A stretch of DNA of 64,000 nucleotides from Polyangium mundeleinium. GTDB taxonomy: Bacteria > Myxococcota_A > Polyangia > Polyangiales > Polyangiaceae. The stretch spans positions 11,192,501 through 11,256,500 of the forward strand of contig NZ_JAQNDO010000001.1 of the NCBI RefSeq assembly GCF_028369105.1. Reading direction: 5' to 3'. Of the stretch, positions 35,891-43,986 are shown piece by piece. Within the stretch, counting starts at the first letter, position 1; each line of letters opens with the position of its first letter. The position numbers were made by a program, and so were the translations under genes. A model generated the notes under the pieces. The model worked only from the letters and a program-made list of their open reading frames with translations, did not search any database and had not been told where the DNA came from.

Positions 35891-37645
35891 TCAGCCCCCC
35901 TCCCCGCCCGGTTTTTCCAGCCAGAACGACCCGATTCCCAGCGCATCCATCTTCGTGCGCCGATAACAATCGATCGCCTCGTCCGGCGTGTGCACGATCG
36001 GCTCGTTTTCGTTGAACGACGTGTTGAGCAGGACCGGGATCCCCGTCTTCTCCTCGAAGACCCCGAGCAGGTCGTAATACAGCTCGTTGTCGGCCCGCCG
36101 CACCGTCTGCACGCGGCCCGTGCCGTCCTCGTGCGTGATCGCCGAGAGTTTGTCCTTCCATTCCGGGCGTACCTTGTAGACGATGATCATGAACGGCACC
36201 TCGTGATCCCCGCGGAAACAGGTGCTCAGCTTTTCGAGCCGAATGACGGGCGCGAACGGGCGGAAGGGCTCGCGGTTCTTGATGCGCGCGTTCAGCGTGG
36301 CCTTCATCCCCGGCCAGCCCGGATGGCACAAAATGCTCCGGTTGCCGAGTGCGCGCGGGCCCCATTCCTCGCGGCCCTGGAACCAGCCGACGATCTTGCC
36401 CTCGGAAAGCGCCTGCGCAGCCGCCGCGAGCAAGCCGTCCCGGCCGAGCTTCTTGAACGGGAGGCCCGCGTTCACGAGCGCCGTCTCGATTTCGTGGTCC
36501 TGGAAGCTCGTCCCCCAGTACGCATGCCGCACCTCGGGCGTCCGCACCTCGCCGTGCACGCCGTGCTTCACCCATAACGCCGCGCCCACGGCCGTGCCGT
36601 CGTCCGAGGCCGCGGGCTGGAAATAGGCCCGGTCGACCCAGCCCTCGGTGATCATGCGACCATTGCCCACCGAATTCAGCACCGACCCGCCCGCCATCGC
36701 CACGCTGCGCACACCCGTCCGCTCGACCGCGTCCCCCACGAGCGCGAGATAAATCTCCTCGAACCGCGTCTGCAACGACGCCGCGATGTCCCGCTCCCGA
36801 TCCGTGATCGGCTCCCCGCGCCGCCGCGCAGGGCCGAAGAGCGAGGCCATCGCGTCCGACCAGAGCCGCGGGACCTGGATCTCCGCGCCCTCCACGGTCT
36901 CCATCCCCTCGCTCGTCTTGTGGTGCCGAAACCACGTCAAATCGAGCCGGATGCCCTGCTCTGGATGAAAACGCACGACACGCCGCATTTCCCTGGCGAA
37001 TCGATTGACGCCGTACGCCGACAGACCCATCACCTTGTATTCCTCGCCGAACTTGTCGAAGCCGAGGAACTGGCAGATGGCCGTGTAAAACACGCCGAGC
37101 GAATGAGGCCAGAGGTTCTTTCGCAGGATCTCGATGCGATTGCCCTCGCAAAGGCCGATGAGGCTCGTCGCGAAATCCCCGGCGCCGTCGCAGGTGATCG
37201 TCGTAGCGCGGTCGAACGGGGACCAGTAATACGCGCTCGCCGCGTGGGCGAGGTGATGCTCGACCCGGTGGAATTTCGCCCGAATCGAGGCCTCCGGGAC
37301 GCCGAGCGCCTCGGCCACGAGGTCCCCGCTCGTCGCGACCTCGCGGTGCACCGCGAGCCGCTTCACCGCGCTCGGGACGCCCGTGAACGGCCTCGACGCG
37401 ATGAACGCGACCTTCGCCGCCACGTTCGCCCGCGGATCCCGCGCGACCGCGATGTCCGTGAGGTCCTGCGGCGTCGCCCCCGCGAGGCGCAGGACCTCGG
37501 CCACGGCGAGGCGCGGAAAACCTGCGCAGTGCTTTTTCCGGTTGATCCTCTCCTCGGCGATCGCCGCGACGATGCCCCCCTCACCGATGAGCGCCGCCGA
37601 CGCATCCCCGTGGGCCGAATTGATGCCCAAGACCAGACGAGACAT
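35891..37645 (-). CDS. NodU/TobZ-family carbamoyltransferase
   Basis: 584 residues. LVLGINSAHGDASAALIGEG starts the N-terminal Kae1-like ATP domain; HRVEHHLAHAASAYYWSPF carries the metal-binding histidines; TITCDGAGDFATS and EEYKVMGLSAYG follow; the C-terminal YrdC-like half has WFQGREEWGPRALGNRSIL and LLNTSFNENEPIV. The length is near the family norm (570-600). The family O-carbamoylates sugars from carbamoyl phosphate, so the polymer or a lipid-linked intermediate is probably carbamoylated. It is divergent from the next glycosyltransferase (100-bp shared promoter region). Confidence 0.92.
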   Translation of the reverse strand: MSRLVLGINSAHGDASAALIGEGGIVAAIAEERINRKKHCAGFPRLAVAEVLRLAGATPQDLTDIAVARDPRANVAAKVAFIASRPFTGVPSAVKRLAVHREVATSGDLVAEALGVPEASIRAKFHRVEHHLAHAASAYYWSPFDRATTITCDGAGDFATSLIGLCEGNRIEILRKNLWPHSLGVFYTAICQFLGFDKFGEEYKVMGLSAYGVNRFAREMRRVVRFHPEQGIRLDLTWFRHHKTSEGMETVEGAEIQVPRLWSDAMASLFGPARRRGEPITDRERDIAASLQTRFEEIYLALVGDAVERTGVRSVAMAGGSVLNSVGNGRMITEGWVDRAYFQPAASDDGTAVGAALWVKHGVHGEVRTPEVRHAYWGTSFQDHEIETALVNAGLPFKKLGRDGLLAAAAQALSEGKIVGWFQGREEWGPRALGNRSILCHPGWPGMKATLNARIKNREPFRPFAPVIRLEKLSTCFRGDHEVPFMIIVYKVRPEWKDKLSAITHEDGTGRVQTVRRADNELYYDLLGVFEEKTGIPVLLNTSFNENEPIVHTPDEAIDCYRRTKMDALGIGSFWLEKPGGEGG

Positions 37646-37745
37646 TCATTTCTCCGTTGCGCCCAGGCCGCGCGGAGGCGAAAGGTACCGACCCAAAGCG
37701 GGCAACGTCAAGCCGCCATGGCCCGCGCCCGCAGGATCCCTTCGC

Positions 37746-38978
37746 ATGCGCGTCGTCGCCGTCAACCAATTTTATGCCCCCGACCACGCCGCCACCTCGC
37801 AGCTCCTCACGGAGCTCTGCGAGGACCTCGCCGCCGCGGGCGAAGACGTGACGGTCATTGCGAGCCGCGGCGGATACCTCGGCGGCGAAGCGCTCCCCGC
37901 CCGCGAGCACCTCCGCGGCGTCGACGTCGTCCGCCCCTACGCCACGCGCTTCGGCAAGGCCACGATGGCCGGCCGCCTCGCCGATTACCTGTCGTTCTGG
38001 GCCACGAGCGTGCTCGCCGCCGCCCTCGAAGCCAAACCCGACGTGCTGCTCGTGCTCACGACGCCGCCCATGATCGCCGCCGGCGGCGCGCTCGTCGCCC
38101 TCGCCCGCCGCCTGCCGCTCGTCACGTGGGTGCAGGACGTCTATCCGGAGGCGGCCATCCAGCTCGGTTACCTCGCGCCCCGCGGCCCGGCGTCGCTCGC
38201 GCTGCTCGGCCTCGGCCGCGCCACGCACCACGCCGCCGCCCGCATCGTCGCGCTCTCCGAAGGCATGGCCGACCGCCTCGTCGCGCAAGGCGCGCCCCGT
38301 GAGCGCATCCGCGTCCTGCCAAACTGGTCCGACGGCCGCCTCGTGTCGCCCCGCGGACGCGAGGACCATCCTTTCCGAAAAACCCACGGTTCGGACGGAC
38401 GATTTCTGGCGATGTACAGCGGCAACCTCGGCATCGGGCACGACGTCCGGACCTTCGTCGAGGCCGCGCGACGCCTGAAAGACCGGCTGCCCGAGCTCCT
38501 CGTGCTCTTCATCGGCGACGGTGTGCGGCGCGCCGAGGCCGAGGCGCTCGCGAAGGGCCTCGAAAACGTGCGTTTCCTGCCGTATCAGCCTCACGACGCG
38601 ATCGGCGAGAGTCTCTCGGCCGCGGACGTACATCTCGTCTCGCTACGCGAGGATCTCGAAGGGCTGCTCGTCCCGAGCAAGCTGTACGGCGCGCTCGCCG
38701 CGGGAAGGCCCGTGATCTATCTCGGACCGCCGCGTTGCGAAGTTGCCCGCGTGGTGCGCGAGCACGATCTCGGCTGGACCGGCCACCCCGGCGACGTCGA
38801 GGGCCTATGCCGCGCGCTCGAAGACGCGGTCACGCGCAGAACGTCCTGGGATGAAAAGGGCGCGCGGGCCCGCAGGATCTTCGACGAACACTACGATCGC
38901 CCCGTATCCTCAGCCCGCTTCCGCGCCCTGTTGGAGGAGGCGTCGAAAGAGCCACCGCCGCTCGCGCAGCGCGCTTGA
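37746..38978 (+). CDS. GT4 glycosyltransferase, WbuB/WcaI-like
   Basis: 410 residues from ATG 37746. RVVAVNQFYAPDHAATSQLL and VTWVQDVYPEAAIQLGYL are characteristic of the WbuB/WcaI subgroup of GT4 enzymes, with a hydrophobic central segment that sits on the membrane; YSGNLGIGHDVRTFVEA and LLVPSKLYGALAAGRPVIYLG form the donor region. In E. coli relatives add a deoxyaminosugar or fucose early in repeat-unit assembly. It precedes the WecA homologue, which fits an early step. Confidence 0.88.
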   Translation: MRVVAVNQFYAPDHAATSQLLTELCEDLAAAGEDVTVIASRGGYLGGEALPAREHLRGVDVVRPYATRFGKATMAGRLADYLSFWATSVLAAALEAKPDVLLVLTTPPMIAAGGALVALARRLPLVTWVQDVYPEAAIQLGYLAPRGPASLALLGLGRATHHAAARIVALSEGMADRLVAQGAPRERIRVLPNWSDGRLVSPRGREDHPFRKTHGSDGRFLAMYSGNLGIGHDVRTFVEAARRLKDRLPELLVLFIGDGVRRAEAEALAKGLENVRFLPYQPHDAIGESLSAADVHLVSLREDLEGLLVPSKLYGALAAGRPVIYLGPPRCEVARVVREHDLGWTGHPGDVEGLCRALEDAVTRRTSWDEKGARARRIFDEHYDRPVSSARFRALLEEASKEPPPLAQRA

Positions 38979-39033
38979 ATGTGGCAAGCCCACCGAACAA
39001 CCAAGATCCAGCGATGATGGGAGGCATCGGATC

Positions 39034-40554
39034 ATGAGGACCTACCTGGCGGCGTTCGCGTTCTCGGCGCTCGTCAGTGGGATCCTCACGCCGCTCGTGC
39101 GCCTCCTCGCGTTCCGTCTCGGCGCGGTCTCTCGGCCCGGCGGAAGGCACGTGCATCGCCACGAGACGCCCAGGCTCGGCGGCCTCGCGATTTTCGTGGG
39201 GTTCTTCGCGCCGCTCGTGGGCCTCTTTTTCGTCCAATCGGTGGTGGCGCAGGCGTTCACGCAGGACGTCCGCAAGGTCATCGGCCTCTTCGCGGGCGGC
39301 GCGATCCTCTGCGGCGTGGGGGCAATCGACGACACGCGTGGCCTCCGCGCGCTGCACAAGCTCTATGCGCAGGTCGTGGTGGCCGTGCTCGCGTTCGCCT
39401 GCGGATTCCGGATCGAGGCGATTTCCTTGCCCTTCGTGGGCGAGCTCTCGATGGGCATCTTCGCCCTGCCGGTCACGGTGCTCTGGATCGTGGGCATCGT
39501 GAATGCGGTGAACCTCATCGACGGGCTCGACGGGCTCGCCGCGGGTGTGGTGTTTTTCGCGGCCCTGACGAACTTCGTCGTCGCGTATCTGTCGTTCGGC
39601 ACGCTGCCGGCGCTGTTCATGGCGACGATGATGGGCGCGATCATCGGGTTTCTTTTTTACAACTTCAACCCCGCGCGCATCTTCATGGGCGACTCGGGGA
39701 GTTATTTCCTCGGCTACGTGATCGCTGCGACGTCGCTCATCGGCGCGACGCAGAAGGCGTCGACCACGGTCTCGCTGCTCGTGCCGGTGGTGGCGCTCGG
39801 CGTGCCGATCTTCGACACGCTCTTCGCGATGGTGCGCCGCTGGCTCGAACGACGGCCGCTGTTCTCGCCGGATCGCGGGCACATCCATCACCGCCTGCTC
39901 GACATGGGCATCACGCACCGCCGCGCGGTGCTCATCATTTACGGCGTGAGCGTGCTGCTCACGGTGGCCGCAATCGGAATCTCGCTCGGCCGGAGCTGGC
40001 AGGTGGGGCTCGCGCTCGTGGCGAGCAGCGTGGTGTTCATCGGGCTCGTGCGCGCCGTGGGGTATTTCGAGCAGGTCCACGGGCGGAGGCGGCAAAAAGA
40101 GCGGCTCCGCTCGCGTGACAGCGAAGTCCTGCGGCGCCTCCTGCCGCGGCTCCCCGCGCGCTTCGAGGCGGCGCGATCCGAGGTCGACGTGCTCTCCGCG
40201 CTCGGGCTCTTCGCGCTCGAAGGACAGCTCGCCTACGTCGAGATTCTCCCTGTGGTCGGCGGCGAACCGACGGCGTATCGCTGGACGAACCCGACGGACG
40301 ACGATCCCTACGGCCGGGACGTGGTGTCGGCGCGTTATCCGATCGGCCGGGACGACGCGGCGCGCGCGGAGCTGAAATTCGGCCTGCGCAGCGATTTCGG
40401 CGACGTCTCGCCGCAAACCGAGGTGCTCCTCCAGGTCGTGACGGACATGGTGGAGGCGAGCCTCACGCGCGTGAAGAGCCACCTCGCGCCGCGGGTGCTC
40501 GCGGAAGCGGCGGCGGCCGAAGCGCCAGCGCTGGAGGCAGCGTCGGGGACTTGA
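39034..40554 (+). CDS. WecA/MraY-type sugar-1-phosphate transferase
   Basis: 506 residues from ATG 39034 with about eleven helices in the first ~350 residues. Motifs in order: HRHETPRLGGLAIFVGF, VGAIDDTRGLRALHK, NLIDGLDGLAAGV, FNPARIFMGDSGSYFLG and the WecA-type DRGHIHHRLLDMG. It transfers a sugar-1-phosphate (GlcNAc type in WecA) to undecaprenyl phosphate and so starts the repeat unit. Unlike WecA (about 365 residues), it has an extra ~150-residue cytoplasmic C-terminus of unknown fold (from about EVLRRLLPRLPARFE onward). Confidence 0.88.
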   Translation: MRTYLAAFAFSALVSGILTPLVRLLAFRLGAVSRPGGRHVHRHETPRLGGLAIFVGFFAPLVGLFFVQSVVAQAFTQDVRKVIGLFAGGAILCGVGAIDDTRGLRALHKLYAQVVVAVLAFACGFRIEAISLPFVGELSMGIFALPVTVLWIVGIVNAVNLIDGLDGLAAGVVFFAALTNFVVAYLSFGTLPALFMATMMGAIIGFLFYNFNPARIFMGDSGSYFLGYVIAATSLIGATQKASTTVSLLVPVVALGVPIFDTLFAMVRRWLERRPLFSPDRGHIHHRLLDMGITHRRAVLIIYGVSVLLTVAAIGISLGRSWQVGLALVASSVVFIGLVRAVGYFEQVHGRRRQKERLRSRDSEVLRRLLPRLPARFEAARSEVDVLSALGLFALEGQLAYVEILPVVGGEPTAYRWTNPTDDDPYGRDVVSARYPIGRDDAARAELKFGLRSDFGDVSPQTEVLLQVVTDMVEASLTRVKSHLAPRVLAEAAAAEAPALEAASGT

Positions 40555-40609
40555 GCGTGCCGAGGAGAAGGCTTGACGGCCGCTTTCGGATCGCCAAGGC
40601 TGCCCCGCG

Positions 40610-41359
40610 GTGATTCTGCTTTATCATCATATCCTGCCCGAGGGCGACGCCGCAGGATTCTCCGCCGAGGATGGGCTCACGTTCCGGCACAGCCCCGAGG
40701 CGTTCCGATTTCACCTGGAGGAGCTCCAACGGCGAGGATATCGGTTCGGCTCGCTCGATCACCTCGTGCGTCAGCTCGACGACGGCATCGCGGAGGACGA
40801 TCGGTCGGCGTTCGTGACGTTCGACGACGGCTGGCGAAACCAGTACGAGTACGCCTTGCCGATCCTGCGGGCGCTCGGGATCCCGGCGACGTTTTTCGTC
40901 ACGACGGACCACCTGCGCCAGGGTGCTTCGTGCGCGAAGCGGATGGGGCCCGCGGAATTGCGGGCGCTCGTGGACGCCGGCATGACGATCGGCTCGCACA
41001 CGCGGACGCACCCAGATCTCGCGCGCCTCGACGAACCACGCCTGGAGGACGAGCTCCGCGGGAGCCGGCAGGACCTCGAGGATTTGCTCGGCAAACCCGT
41101 CACATTGTTCGCCTATCCGGGCGGCTCGCTCTCCGCGCGCGTGGTCCGCGCCGTGCGCCGCGCCGGCTACGAGGCCGCATGTTGTAGTTTCGGACCGGCG
41201 CGGAACGACGCCACCTCGCTCTTCTGGATGTATCGCGACGTGATCAGCGCGTCGATGCGCAGCCCGCGGGATCGTTATCGTCTCTCGCCCCTCGCGCGGC
41301 AACTCCTCACGTTCCGCGTCGAACGCCGCTTGCGCGCGAGCCTGCACCGCCGCGCTTGA
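40610..41359 (+). CDS. polysaccharide deacetylase (CE4, NodB-like)
   Basis: 249 residues from GTG 40610, the first start before ILLYHHILPEG. NodB motifs: FVTFDDGW (catalytic-base Asp and metal Asp), SHTRTHPDL (the two metal histidines in H-x3-H) and FAYPGGS. No signal peptide is visible, so it may act in the cytoplasm on a lipid-linked sugar, or be exported another way. It should remove N- or O-acetyl groups from sugars of the polymer. It precedes the GNAT gene by 7 bp. Confidence 0.88.
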   Translation: MILLYHHILPEGDAAGFSAEDGLTFRHSPEAFRFHLEELQRRGYRFGSLDHLVRQLDDGIAEDDRSAFVTFDDGWRNQYEYALPILRALGIPATFFVTTDHLRQGASCAKRMGPAELRALVDAGMTIGSHTRTHPDLARLDEPRLEDELRGSRQDLEDLLGKPVTLFAYPGGSLSARVVRAVRRAGYEAACCSFGPARNDATSLFWMYRDVISASMRSPRDRYRLSPLARQLLTFRVERRLRASLHRRA

Positions 41360-41366
41360 GGAGTCC

Positions 41367-42401
41367 ATGACGAAGCCTTTGATTCGTGCCGTCACGCGCG
41401 ACGAGGTCCGAGAGCACGTCGCGTCGTTCGCGTTGCTCCACGGCGTGCGGCCGGAAGAATTCGACGCCGATTTCATGGACTGGTGGTTCTTCCAGAACCC
41501 CACACACGAGGGGCTGCTCGCGGGCGCGTTCGACGGCGACAGGCTGGTCGGCTACGTGGGTTTCGCCGCGCAGCACCTTCGCGTGCAGGGGCGGCGCGTC
41601 TCCGCCGCGATCCTGAGCAGCGCGTTCACGCATCCCGACTACCGCGGCAAAGGGCTCTTCCAGCGATTGATCCGGTTCCTCGTCGAGGCCGCGGGCACAC
41701 GTGGCCTCGACGCCGTCTTCGGCTGGCCGAACGAAACGGCGCTGCGGATTTATCTGGGCCGCCTCGGCTTCTCGGCGATGTTCCACGTGGACCGATCCGC
41801 CCGTCCGGTGTCGTGGGGCCCGCTGGGCGCGCGATTCGGCCGACCGGGCATCTTCGCCGCAGAATGTGCAGGCGCCGCGCTCGATCGAATGCTGCCGCTG
41901 CGCCTCGGGCGCTACCGGGACGAGATGGGGCCTCCTGACGAGCACGAATGGCAAGGTTTCATGGCGAGGGTCCTCGCCGCCTCCGATTGCATGCTCGAAC
42001 GCCCGCATGCGTACGTCCGCTGGCGCCTGTCGCGTCCCCGACGCGAATACATCGAGGTGCTGCTCCGCGACGAGAGGGACGTGCTTCGCGCCTGGGCTGC
42101 GGCCCGCCTGCCCATGCCGGGCGAGCCGCCGCGCTTGCACGTCGGCGATTTTCTCGTCGACCCGCGGAGCCGCGGCGCGCTCCGGGCGCTGTTTGCGGCC
42201 TGCGCCGTGGAGGCCCGGCGTCGCGGCCTCGAACAGGTCTACACAATCGCGCGCTCGGCCCGGCTCGGGAGTTCGCTCGCCGGGCTCGGCTTTTTGTCGA
42301 GACGCTCCGCGACGCCCATCGTGGCAATCGCGACGACGAACGCGGATCTCTCGCTGTATCAGACGTGGGAGTACCGCGACGCCGACATGGACATGTTCTG
42401 A
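41367..42401 (+). CDS. GNAT-family N-acetyltransferase
   Basis: 344 residues from ATG 41367. The acetyl-CoA site is ILSSAFTHPDYRGKGLFQRL (the Q/R-x2-G-x-G/A-type loop reads RGKGLF). FGWPNETALRIYLGRLGFSA follows. The C-terminal half (RRGLEQVYTIARSARLG) may be a second degenerate acetyltransferase fold. With the deacetylase before it, the protein could re-acylate an amino sugar. The substrate is unknown. The next gene is convergent after 22 bp. Confidence 0.82.
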   Translation: MTKPLIRAVTRDEVREHVASFALLHGVRPEEFDADFMDWWFFQNPTHEGLLAGAFDGDRLVGYVGFAAQHLRVQGRRVSAAILSSAFTHPDYRGKGLFQRLIRFLVEAAGTRGLDAVFGWPNETALRIYLGRLGFSAMFHVDRSARPVSWGPLGARFGRPGIFAAECAGAALDRMLPLRLGRYRDEMGPPDEHEWQGFMARVLAASDCMLERPHAYVRWRLSRPRREYIEVLLRDERDVLRAWAAARLPMPGEPPRLHVGDFLVDPRSRGALRALFAACAVEARRRGLEQVYTIARSARLGSSLAGLGFLSRRSATPIVAIATTNADLSLYQTWEYRDADMDMF

Positions 42402-42423
42402 GCCACGTCCGGGCGGTTCGCCG

Positions 42424-43986
42424 TTATCGGGGATTCACGTCGGAACAGGGTTCCAAGGCGACCACGCCCTCGCTTCGCCGCCGGAGCACGATGAGATCGG
42501 CCGGCCCGGCGCACCGCTCGAACCGGGCGAGGACGGCGGGATCGAGGTCCCGCCCGAAAAAACCGTAATCCACGGCGATATCGAGGTCCGAAGCAGCGAG
42601 CCACGTGGCGAAGTTACCCCCGCGAATGGCCGCGAGGACACGCCGATCCATCTTGCCGTCGAGGTTCACGACGCCGGGACGCACCCACCCCGGGAGCCCG
42701 CTCTGCAGCGCGCCGATCCGCGTCCCCGCCGGTTGGCGCGCGACGAACGCGGCGAGATCCACGGTATTCGTGCGAAAACTCCCGCCGCCGCTCGAAATGC
42801 GCCGCACCTCGACACCAAGCTTTGCCACGTAAAGCAACACGGTGAAGGCCGCAAAGGCATGCAGGGCGCGCGGGCGCTTCGAGGCGGCGAGCGCCGTCGC
42901 TCCGAGGATCCCCCCCACCACGAGCGGCGCGAGCCACCGCCGGACCATGTGCGCCGCGCCAAACGCGCTTCCGTAGACGAGGACGAGGACGAGCGAGGCC
43001 GCCACGGCGCACCGGAGCACGGTGGAAGCGCGATGCTCGATGCGCCACAGGAGCACGAGACCCGCGAGCGCGAGGGGGACGCCGAGGAGGATCACGATGT
43101 GGCCGAGCCACGCGGGCGAATCGACGGGAAGGTTGGCAACGGCCAAATTGACGACGGCGGACACGGCGACGGCGCGCCATTGCGCCATTCGACCGGCGTC
43201 GTACAGGCTACCCACGGCCTCGGCGGCGCCGCTCTGCGGCATGGGTGAGCCGAAAAGGACGAGGTTTCGGAGGAGCCATGGCGAGGTGAGGATCACCATG
43301 ACGACACCCGCGATCGAGGCGAACCGCACCCGATCGCGGAGCGAAGTCTCCGCCGAGGACGCGCCGAGCATCCGCGGGAAAACCATGGAAAGGACGGCCA
43401 GACCGCAGAGGACGGCGATGTCGTTCCGCGCCAGAAACGCAACCCCCCCGGCCACGCCGAGCCACCCCGCGGCGCGGAGGGACGGGCCCGCGTGGTAATC
43501 GTGCAAAGCCGTGAGGACCCAGAGCCATCCACAAAGCGCGAGGGGCGTCTCCAGCCCCGTATAACTCAAAAGCCCCGCGCCCGAGGCATTCCAAAGAACG
43601 GCGAGCGAGACGACGAGCGGCACGCTCACAGGCACGAGGCGAGACACGAGGCGCACGAGGAGCCACGTCCCGAGCAGGTGAAACACAGCCAGGTTGAAGA
43701 AGACGAGCGCCATCGGCGCGAGCTGCTGGTCGAAGCCCGTGATCAGACCGAGCACGACACACACCGCCATCTGGAGCGGGTGAAAGCCGTTCGTCGGGGC
43801 GCCGTCGTAGGTGATCCCCTGTCCCTCTCCGATGTTCCGCGCGACGGTCAGGTAATAAAATGCGTCGTCGCCGAGAGGCCGGGAAAGCCAATCACCGCTG
43901 CGCAGGGGGCAAAGGAGGAGCTTGCTCGCGCAGAAGGCCGCCGCGACGAGGAGGGCGCCCCGGACCGCGGATGCGGGACGAGTCAA
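42424..43986 (-). CDS. GT39-like integral membrane glycosyltransferase
   Basis: 520 residues with 11 or more hydrophobic segments. A conserved acidic first loop GDDAFYYLTVARNIGEGQG carries the DD pair used by GT-C enzymes (ArnT/PMT type), followed by TNGFHPLQMAVCVVL. The last ~80 residues form a soluble periplasmic part (SGLPGWVRPGVVNLDG). These enzymes use a polyprenyl-phosphate sugar in the periplasm. It is coupled by a 4-bp overlap to the tyrosine kinase gene, so a polymer-modifying role is likely. Confidence 0.75.
   Translation of the reverse strand: MTRPASAVRGALLVAAAFCASKLLLCPLRSGDWLSRPLGDDAFYYLTVARNIGEGQGITYDGAPTNGFHPLQMAVCVVLGLITGFDQQLAPMALVFFNLAVFHLLGTWLLVRLVSRLVPVSVPLVVSLAVLWNASGAGLLSYTGLETPLALCGWLWVLTALHDYHAGPSLRAAGWLGVAGGVAFLARNDIAVLCGLAVLSMVFPRMLGASSAETSLRDRVRFASIAGVVMVILTSPWLLRNLVLFGSPMPQSGAAEAVGSLYDAGRMAQWRAVAVSAVVNLAVANLPVDSPAWLGHIVILLGVPLALAGLVLLWRIEHRASTVLRCAVAASLVLVLVYGSAFGAAHMVRRWLAPLVVGGILGATALAASKRPRALHAFAAFTVLLYVAKLGVEVRRISSGGGSFRTNTVDLAAFVARQPAGTRIGALQSGLPGWVRPGVVNLDGKMDRRVLAAIRGGNFATWLAASDLDIAVDYGFFGRDLDPAVLARFERCAGPADLIVLRRRSEGVVALEPCSDVNPR

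Noticed and set aside
36920-38302. 460-residue plus-strand frame near the carbamoyltransferase
   Set aside because: It is antisense to the carbamoyltransferase and then out of frame with the GT4 gene; Arg/Pro-rich shadow.
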